Part shown: positions 57,162-64,000 of the stretch, one piece after another
How the letters are laid out: every line of letters starts with the position of its first letter
How positions within the stretch are numbered: the stretch's first letter is position 1
NCBI GenBank assembly: GCA_963924555.1
Contig: OZ004594.1
Location: forward strand, 5,239,563-5,303,562
DNA: 64,000 nt
Origin: Crambe crambe
Lineage: Eukaryota; Porifera; Demospongiae; Poecilosclerida; Crambeidae
Direction: 5' to 3'
Notes under the pieces: generated by a model
The model's database searches: none
What the model was told of the DNA's origin: nothing
What the model saw: only the letters and a program-made list of their open reading frames with translations
Made by a program: the position numbers and the translations under genes

Positions 57162-59051
57162 TCCATTAGCACCTCTCTATGATACGGTATCACATGATTG
57201 AAATTTGTGTATGTTACAGCTAGCACTCAAAGTGAAGAAAAGTTGTTAGACTGTTAAGTACGTACTTACGAAACACAAGAGTGTACAACCATGGAACATG
57301 AACTGTCAACATACTTGGCATAGAGCTGGGACAACTATACCCCCTCAGGCCCTCTTGCCAGCTTTCCAAATGAAACATAATCAGTTTACCATACGTAAAA
57401 TATCACTGCATCGAGATACTAAACTTTAGAGCAATCTCAGCACAGGGCCGATAGTTAAGTATATAAACAGGCAGTTATATCTACTGCACTGAGATAGCCA
57501 AGTCGCTCTAAATTTTAGTACTCTGTACGTTGTATTCAACCTGCTGACATGCTTGAAATATAGAATTGAGAAAGCTACATTGACTGCAGTTGTATATCTC
57601 AAATATGGTGGCATTAGCTCATATGATTTAGCAGTCAAGCTTGTGTTCTGAGCATAATACAACAATGGAGAAGAAAGTGGATGTGATTGGATAGTGCACA
57701 AATCTCGGAAGAATTGACAAGCACAGAATGAAAGTTGTCGAAAAAGCTGTTAAATACACAAACAACTTCTCTGCTACAACTGAACTGGTCATACTTGTAC
57801 AGTGGCTAATAGGAGGTCACTAAAGGATGATAAAAGGCAGTCGTATAAGGCATGCACTACAGGACATTCCAAGGCAGTCATTACGAAGCCTACAGGGTAT
57901 CAGGACATTATAAAACAGGCTGTCACTACAGGACATTCCAAGATAGTCACTATAGGACAGTCACTACAGGACATTACAAAATGATATATTAAAAGGCATT
58001 CAATAGACAACATTCCAAGACAATAGGATATTCTAAGACAGTCACTACAGGACATTATAAAGCAAGCATTACATAAGGGGGACACCGATTTTTAAAAAGC
58101 TTTTATGGTGATGGATATGACATTTCTGTGTAGCTAAGACTCAAAACCAATTTCACATTCTTAATAGGCTACTTAGTGCATGATTTTGATTATGCCCCAC
58201 ATATGTAAGCTAGTTTGAACTCCCAAAGGACTACTGTACTGAGTGGCAATCCCATAGCCTCAATAGGTGCCTTATACAGATGCTATATATATCTCACACA
58301 GTGGGACCAAACCTTATGCATCCATAATAATAATTATTGCTCAGATGAGGAGCTCAAAAGGATCTCAGACTCCTATGCCATACAATGTTATAACTGAATA
58401 GGACAGTGGCTTTACTCTGAGGCTACACCTTCTGGTCAAAGATGTAAACTATGTGTTATCACTCCATACCTTCTCACCCCATACCAACTCTCCTCACTCC
58501 ATATCCACTCTACACCTCCACACTCCATACCCATCCTGTACTTCCCCACTTCATACCCGCTCCCTACTTCCCCACTTCATACCCGCTCCCTACTTCCCTA
58601 CTCTATACCTTCAACACTACTTTGATCAAAGAATGTGTAAAATGCATGGTGACTAGACAAACTGGCAACATTCAAGGACATGTAACCAGTAGCATCAGTC
58701 ACAAACTTATCAGACTGATGGCTGCACTCCCACTAAGCACACCAAAGGTCACAATATTAGTAAACTTACAAAGTGATCACTCAATATATTGCAAATGCCC
58801 AAAAATGTTTAGAAAACTCAGGAAGTCACAGCAATAACTACACAACAAGAACTAATCGAACTGGTAGTCACTAGAGTGGCATCTTAATTAATGAATGGGC
58901 TATAGAGACAGAGTTGTCCATAGACAGGAAGGTACCAAAGTCAGATGGTATCTGCTTACTGATTTGCTGTTACTGAAACGTTCTTTCTCTCAATTTGTGA
59001 TTCTCGTTGGAGCTGCTCATTTAATGACTTCAATTTATCCACCTCCGACAT
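54256..59051 (-). CDS. Heterotrimeric G-protein gamma subunit (two exons)
   Basis: Exons: 59051-58960 and 54358-54256 (minus strand); 64 aa. Exon 1 reads MSEVDKLKSLNEQLQRES, QIERKNVS and on. Exon 2 reads LKDYTLSNPDPLVTSVPK, KDNPFAKSGGKCTIL, stop. This matches the family pattern (V-x-Q-L-x2-E-x2-I-x-R-x2-V-S; DPL...VP...NPF...C-a-a-L) and the usual 65-75 aa length. The CTIL end predicts geranylgeranylation and membrane anchoring with G beta. The donor at 58959 (gtaagc) and the acceptor before 54358 agree in phase 2. The 4.6-kb intron is long for this region and rich in repeats, so an internal exon might be missed, although the protein aligns without a gap of more than about two residues. The gene is convergent with SRCR gene F. 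Confidence 0.75.
54407..54433. repeat. Poly-G tract
   Basis: About 26 G in the G gamma intron, just upstream of its last exon. Confidence 0.8.
54605..54668 (-). pseudogene. Decayed tandem copy of G gamma last exon
   Basis: On the minus strand aatcctcgttgaaggctttc, then ccaagagtgacaacccaattt, follows the intact exon's aatccagatcctctcgtcac / aaaaaggacaacccattcg with deletions and stops. The upstream flank (gtatgtgtgcacaaaaatt; gtcacaggtgggtac) is shared too, so 54256-54420 and about 54590-54720 are tandem copies. Confidence 0.6.
55990..56112. repeat. (GTAT)n microsatellite, about 100 bp
   Basis: About 25 uninterrupted tetranucleotide copies in the G gamma intron. Confidence 0.9.
57108..57160. 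repeat. (CT)n microsatellite, about 50 bp
   Basis: Pure CT tract in the G gamma intron. Confidence 0.9.
57840..58075. repeat. Degenerate tandem repeat, unit about 21-24 bp
   Basis: Variants of gtcactacaggacattccaa recur about eight times with varied spacing, in the G gamma intron. No coding potential is inferred. Confidence 0.65.
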
Positions 59052-59449
59052 CTGTGAATCAAGACGAATAACAAACTGCTCAATGTTTATTATTGAATAT
59101 TATTGCACACATTCAGAGCTCATAAAGAACTGCCCCAAACCCTAAACACCCAGAAGACTACAGTTAAGTAGGGCTTCATAAGGATTTGTAGTTAGGACCA
59201 TAGGGAAGGTACAGTGGTTAATAGGAGGGAGGGAAGGTACAGTTGTTAAATGTAGCTAGCTAGCTGTACCAATACCCACATGTAGCTGTACATAATATAA
59301 ACTGCTGGCTTGCTACAACTACACATCCAACTATTAAAAACATCGACACACATCTAGCTGACAGACTATTAAACGCTTTCACTAATAGTCCTTCAACGTA
59401 CTTTGGTATCCCTTTTATGAGAGTGTTGTGGTCACTAGATCTCTCTCCC

Positions 59450-59720
59450 TCTTAAAGAGACTGTTTTCAGTTAGTTCAGCGATTGAGAAGCTAAAAGCAG
59501 ACTGGGCGTGTGGTCATGTATTGTCTTGTGAAAATGGGGCGGTTACACCATAAAAATGACGTCATGGACAATCAGTCGATCGATCGATCGAGCGCGCGCT
59601 CGTGACATGCGCCGCCGGCCCAGCCCCCCTTCGATCCTTGATCCTATTTCCTTCCGCGTGGGCGGAAATGGGCGGGGGGCCGGGGCTGGGTTCGAGGTCC
59701 AGTAGGTACGGGTGTTACTA
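59450..59720 (-). promoter_or_regulatory. CpG-rich presumptive promoter of the G gamma gene
   Basis: The most GC- and CpG-rich stretch of the right half. It contains a perfect CRE (tgacgtca, 59557-59564), GC-box-like ggggcgg and ggggcggttac elements (59535-59545; 59657-59680) and the self-complementary gatcgatcgatcgagcgcgc. It lies 400-650 bp upstream of the G gamma start codon, which is itself preceded by an acceptor-like cacag, so a 5' UTR exon probably lies here. Function is inferred. Confidence 0.5.
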
Positions 59721-60177
59721 GTACTAAAAGTATTATGTCTGAGTCAGAAATAATATGGATAAAAAGTAGTCCATTGTCAAATTACATCCAGTTCTGAATG
59801 ATGGAAGCAAGGATCAATTCAGTTTAGGGGGGCCCAGTGCTAATAGACAGCAGTGCTATTTTTTTTGCTTGCCAATTCAGTCTTACATAAAGTTATTAGA
59901 GTCCAAATTTAGAGGGGCCCTCACCCCACCCCTGTGGCCCCCCTGTTCCTATGCCGCGCCAGCTAGTGGCAATGGAAGAATACGTATGAACAAGTTTTCT
60001 TTGAGAATCAAGAAGAAACTTGAAAGTAAAGCTACTAGCTATATAGACTTCCCATTAGCTGTCACACTTTGTAATTAATATAACAGCACCCTACGCATAA
60101 CACCCACTAAATGATACCTGGTGTTATTCTCAGTATGAACATCATAGCGGTCTAACACTACCCCCCCCCCCCCCCCC

Positions 60178-60262
60178 CAGAACCTCAGTTTCAATGAAAT
60201 GGCTACTCTGCAGGGTAGAACCAAGTAGCTATGGGAGCCAATTCAACTGAACCCAATCATGC
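60178..60262 (+). pseudogene. Decayed copy of the exon at 63693-63822
   Basis: agaacctcagtttcaatgaa, then atggctactctgcagggtagaaccaagtagc and gccaattcaactgaaccc, follow the intact exon's agcctcagtttcaacaagat... stretch, but with in-frame stops and deletions and without its start. It suggests that this region and 63.7 kb derive from one duplication. Confidence 0.55.
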
Positions 60263-61174
60263 CTGCCTGTCCTATTTTGGATGTTCTGCCCCCCAACGAG
60301 AGGGTACAACTTCTGCTTAGCTAAGCAGGATTTCAAGTGTGGATACATATCAGAAAATTTTCCAGCTGCAGTCAAATTTCAAGTTGCATCATCTGTGTAC
60401 CAAACTTGTTTCAGTGATACCAACGTTTGTCTTCAGGGCCATCTGGTAGCTAGCTAAATGCCATTGCTATAGAGGGTCACCCTGTCCCAGCTAACTGCGG
60501 CCATTAGTTACTTCACTATTCAGCTTGTCCAAGAGGTGGTTACCCTTCAATCTGTCATAATGAGCTGAGAGACCTAGCTATCTGCTGGTTTACTAACTGA
60601 GACCTGTCATGCCGTGGTGATTGAACACCAGTGAGAGTTTAAGAGGTGCTTCTGCAAATACTCAGGATGATGTACACTTGGACATCATAGCAGGGCGTAA
60701 AAGGTGAATCATGAATCCTCTGATCATAGCTAGAGATTTTTTTTTCTCGCATTCTTATGCTGATGGTAGCTAAGTGGCTTTGATACTCAGTGGAATGTCT
60801 ATTTGAAGGAGCGCCCCTCTCAAACGTTCCACTCCCAAATCCGTTTCTGTGAATCTCCATGCAGACAGGCTTTATAGTCATCATCATAGTAATACCACCA
60901 CCCACATACATCTGGCACTGACATAGCAAATAGAACCTTAGCTACTTATAATGAGTCCAGTCCACCAGTCCAGTTGAGTCCAGTGATTGTAGAGAGCCAA
61001 CCCACACTGTTGCAGATTGAAGAGTTGTCTCTGCACTTGCATGGCACATTATACTAGCTAGCTAGGCCAAATATTACAGCTCTAAATGACATTATAAAAT
61101 ACACGGTGACACTTGCAAGTAAATATTTTCAATGCAGTTTGTGATCTTACAAGACTCAAAGACTGAGAAAAAAG

Positions 61175-61235
61175 TATTATTGTGCAGGTTTTATCTCTAA
61201 ATGGGTTTTCTGATATAATGGCAAGAGGATCCTTA
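61175..61235 (-). pseudogene. Second G gamma-like last exon (diverged)
   Basis: On the minus strand it reads HKDPLAIISENPFRDKTC, then TIIL without a stop, against NPDPLVTSVPKKDNPFAK...CTIL. The DPL, NPF and Cys positions are kept. The reading frame continues past the CaaX position, and a stop (taa) interrupts the frame just upstream, so it is probably not functional. Confidence 0.55.
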
Positions 61236-61399
61236 TGCACCATTAATTTTAAAGTCACGTGTGTGTACTAAATAGCTATGTGGTACAGGCTGTGTAGCTA
61301 CCTGAATTGCATAGGGCCACAAAAGTTTTGAAAAGCCAGCTATATAGCTAGCCATATAGCTATACTCGTACAAATTAGCATTGAAAAATCACTCCTGGA

Positions 61400-61465
61400 T
61401 AGTCTTGTGTAGCCAGACCCAATTCGATATAAAAAGAAAGAATTGGGTCTGGCTACATGAGACTA
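61400..61465. repeat. 66-bp hairpin
   Basis: tagtcttgtgtagccagacc and its inverse ggtctggctacatgagacta flank a short AT-rich loop. aattgggtctggctac is the inner arm. Confidence 0.7.
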
Positions 61466-61884
61466 CTCCTGGAGGGATTGATTAACCTGGTCCCAAGGGC
61501 ATGTTGTTGATTGTGGTATGGTATGATTATGGTGAGTGGAGAAGCTAAGTTCCAATTCCAAACTATTTAACACATCCACCATGGTCTCTAGCTAATTAAG
61601 TCCCATGATTAGGCAGGGGCACTCAACCCCTTTGAAATTTTAGTGGAATGTAGTCAGCACTGATGATGCTAGCTAATGCTGATAAACCAAGAGTACGTAT
61701 GTACATATGGTAGCTGTGCATGTATACATGCATGCATTATGTATAGAGACAGAGTTGTCCATAGACAGGAGGAGGAGGAAGTTTATCAGTCAAATGGTAT
61801 GGTAGCCACTGGAGTAACATCTTAATTAGAGTTGTCCATAGACAGGGAAGTAGGAGAAAGTCTACCACAGTTGAATGGTGTCTG

Positions 61885-61968
61885 CTTACTTTTTATTTGG
61901 TTCTGTAACTTTCTCTCTCTCAATTTTTCAAGCTCCTCTTTTTATTTTATCCGCTTCTGACATTTGTA
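61885..61968 (-). pseudogene. Decayed copy of G gamma exon 1
   Basis: On the minus strand it starts atgtcagaagcggataaaat and reads MSEADKIKRGA, then a stop. The donor context aaaaagtaagcag is kept. The surrounding sequence (tagagacagagttgtccata; gtccttcaac...ttggtatccctt) is the same as around the intact exon 1, so 58.9-59.5 and 61.7-62.5 kb are a segmental duplication. Confidence 0.65.
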
Positions 61969-62499
61969 AATCAAGACAAAGATATTGGTCATGTATAAAC
62001 ACAAATTAGAACTGCCCCAAACCCTAAACACCCAGTTAGATAAGGATTTGTAGTTACTACGGGAGCAACAGTGGGAAGGGAAGGTACAGTGGACTTGTTA
62101 GGAGCCTAGCTCTAGAATGCCAAACATTTTACAAGCGTTTGGCATATGCTGTCCTACAAAAGAGACCTTCTGTACAGCAGTGTCATGGCAAGATCTCTTT
62201 TGGAATTTTAAGATCTGCATGCGAACCAGACAACAAGTAGCAATAGTAGCATTTGCCCTCTTACTGGCACAAATTTTTTAGTGAATTACAAACGTTTTGC
62301 AAATTAATCATTAATTTTTATGAAGCAAATCATTTCTGAAAAAGTTTTGCAAGTTGTTCTAGCTACACAAATCTATGTAGCTATAGCTGGCTACAGCTAG
62401 ATGATATGCTTTCACTAATTGTCCTTCAACATGCCTTGGTATCCCTTTGTGAATGTTCTATCCCTTTGAGCATAGCTAGACCTCTCTCCATCGTGTGGT

Positions 62500-63130
62500 C
62501 TTGTGATTGCCCACTATGTGTTGATGTAGCTGGTAGGGCCTCACTCACCATGCTATTTAGAGGAACATGGCCCGGAAAATGACTTCACCAGCCCCACACC
62601 CCCCGGGCCCCAGGAAAGGAATCAGCACATATCTATGCTGCACACATTATCTACACTACCACCAAAATGTCTCACAAATGTCTCCACATCTTACTTTGGA
62701 ATTTTTTTTCACATGACTATAAACTGTCCCATTCTCTCTCAGCTCTATTATCTAGAAGTCTATAAGAGCGATAGACCTTAAAATGGCTTTCGGATTCCTG
62801 AATGATGTACCGCTGAGGGAAATGGTGTGATCGGAGAGTACGATAAGTAGCTATAGGGATGGCACGGATCACCCCATTGGACTATCTTCTTTCAATACTT
62901 CCCTCCTACAGTCAAAAATACGGCTGGCTTGCGAGACTAATGCAACAGTAGCTAAAGGCCTTATACAAAATTAGGTGGTGCCAATCTTATAGATAGCATG
63001 TCCTTCCAGATCAGATTCATTTCAGCTCTAGCTATGATGAAACCTCCATTGAACTACATAGCTAGCTACAATATAGTTACATGGCACTGGCAGGATCACA
63101 GCAGGATCACAGCATCACAGTTGCCTATAG
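62500..63130. other. Gene-free stretch
   Basis: I see no exon, RNA gene or clear repeat boundary. A short patch of cccgggccccagg near 62595 is GC-rich. Confidence 0.4.
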
Positions 63131-63330
63131 AGCATTACATCAAATAAGGTGATGAACAAAAATATTTATGCTAGAAAAGTAGCTAGGGATGGCTGTGTCA
63201 GTGTGTGCGGTTCAAAAAAGTTCAGCAACAAGAGAGTGAACTTCAGTCACATAACCCCTTACCGATCACCCCTTACCCATCACCAATATCACCAAGCTAC
63301 AAGCTAACTATTCCTACTTCATACTGTATA
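63131..63330. mobile_element. Copy of the 3776-4043 MITE family (one arm)
   Basis: It shares catcaaataaggtgatgaac, ggttcaaaaaagttcagcaa, caagagagtgaacttc and agctaactattcctacttca with the left arm at 3720-3900. The inverted second arm is missing, so this is a half element. Confidence 0.65.
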
Positions 63331-63692
63331 AAGAAATTACTAGTGTAGCTACTAGTGTAGCTACCAGTGATTACTGCAATTACTAATAATTATTATTAAG
63401 CTTAGTTTCCCGCAGTGTAGATGTTTAGCTTTGATGTGACTTCGCATGTACCAGCACTAACTGCTTTTACTTCAGTTATAGGTTAACTTCCAGTATTTTA
63501 TGTGGCAATAATTTTTGTACTGAAAGGTCAGCCCATGCCAGTCCCCATGCGCTATGCGCATGTGCTGACGAGTGACGACCTGCCATTTCTCGTGATGTCA
63601 TGCACGCGATTCGATCCTAAAATCACATGAACCACTGCTTGTGGATTCGACTCAATCTTGGCTCTTTTTCTCCAGCAGTTTATAAATATTAA

Positions 63693-63822
63693 ATGGAGGC
63701 ATACGCTAGCGTGCCACCACCCCCAGAGCCTCAGTTTCAACAAGATGGAGGCGGTTACTATGCAGGCCAGAACCAGGTACAGGAGCAATTCAACCCGGAC
63801 CCTTCTGCCCAACCAGCCCAAG
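63693..63822 (+). CDS. First coding exon of a Pro/Gln-rich protein (gene continues beyond window)
   Basis: ATG at 63693 gives 43 codons: MEAYASVPPPPEPQFQQD, then GGGYYAGQNQVQEQF, then NPDPSAQPAQ, ending in phase 1 at a good donor (gtagct). A tataaata box lies about 12-20 bp upstream of the ATG, and a tgcgcatgtg (NRF-1-like) motif about 140 bp upstream. The low-complexity, Tyr-containing Pro/Gln-rich N-terminus occurs in several unrelated membrane and RNA-binding proteins, so I assign no family. The last 45 bp of the exon and donor (cccttctgcccaaccagccc and following) recur at 63955-64000. Confidence 0.55.
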
Positions 63823-63954
63823 GTAGCTAATTAGCTAGCTGGTGTGGTAGCGCAAAAGCATTAAGTAGGGTTAGCCTCTTTTATACTATAGAGGGATTTG
63901 TCTAAATGTATAATTTAAATTATAGTAAGGGAAGGGTGGGCGTTTATTAGAGTA

Positions 63955-64000
63955 CCCTTCTGCCCAACCAGCCCAAGGTAGCTAATTAGCTAGCTGGTGG
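63955..64000 (+). repeat. Short direct repeat of an exon end
   Basis: cccttctgcccaaccagccc and aaggtagctaattagctagc repeat the stretch from 63799 exactly or nearly so, about 156 bp downstream. Either a local tandem duplication or an assembly overlap at the window edge. Confidence 0.65.

Noticed and set aside
55993..58075. CRISPR-like regular repeats
   Set aside because: They are a tetranucleotide microsatellite and a degenerate tandem repeat without unique spacers; the genome is eukaryotic.

Overview
This is eukaryotic, AT-rich, intron-dense animal DNA. Introns are short (about 60-900 bp, GT..AG), and simple repeats, foldback elements and local duplications are frequent. The gene content (an IP3-receptor-type calcium channel, tandem SRCR receptors, a lineage-specific beta-helix/multi-TM family) and the compact layout suggest a demosponge such as Amphimedon. 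That assignment is inference from gene content and style, not from a marker gene.

Layout. (1) 1-14.4 kb, + strand: the 3' part of an inositol 1,4,5-trisphosphate receptor-like gene (24 internal exons plus a proposed last exon; about 1,470 codons visible; the 5' part lies off the left edge). The RIH-associated domain, six membrane segments, C2H2-type linker and C-terminal coiled coil are all present, but the pore loop lacks the usual GGGVGD filter. A coiled-coil exon is partly duplicated at 14.0 kb, beyond two foldback elements. (2) 15.5-25.0 kb: a 3.7-kb gene pair in head-to-head inverted orientation. Each member encodes signal peptide + parallel-beta-helix-like ectodomain + Cys-rich segment + 7-9 membrane segments. 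The + copy is an intact 1,249-codon single exon; the - copy is split by a 1-nt frameshift. (3) 25.3-53.9 kb, + strand: a tandem SRCR receptor cluster with four intact type-I membrane genes (4, 4, 3 and 5 SRCR domains), two broken genes and one relic. The intact models keep reading frame through every exon. Two cytoplasmic-tail classes alternate along the cluster. (4) 54.2-59.7 kb, - strand: a two-exon G-protein gamma subunit (64 aa, CaaX end) with a CpG-rich, CRE-bearing presumptive promoter, convergent with the last SRCR gene. Decayed copies of its exons lie at 46.1, 54.6, 61.2 and 61.9 kb. (5) 60-64 kb: duplicated non-coding sequence, then a first coding exon (Pro/Gln-rich) of a + strand gene that runs off the right edge.

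Biology. The SRCR and beta-helix genes look like fast-evolving cell-surface families produced by duplication, inversion and decay. The IP3-receptor-like channel and the G gamma subunit belong to the same general signalling route (G protein, phospholipase C, IP3, Ca2+ release), but nothing in the sequence shows that they are functionally linked. All exon borders were read by eye from splice sites, phase and homology, without transcript data.
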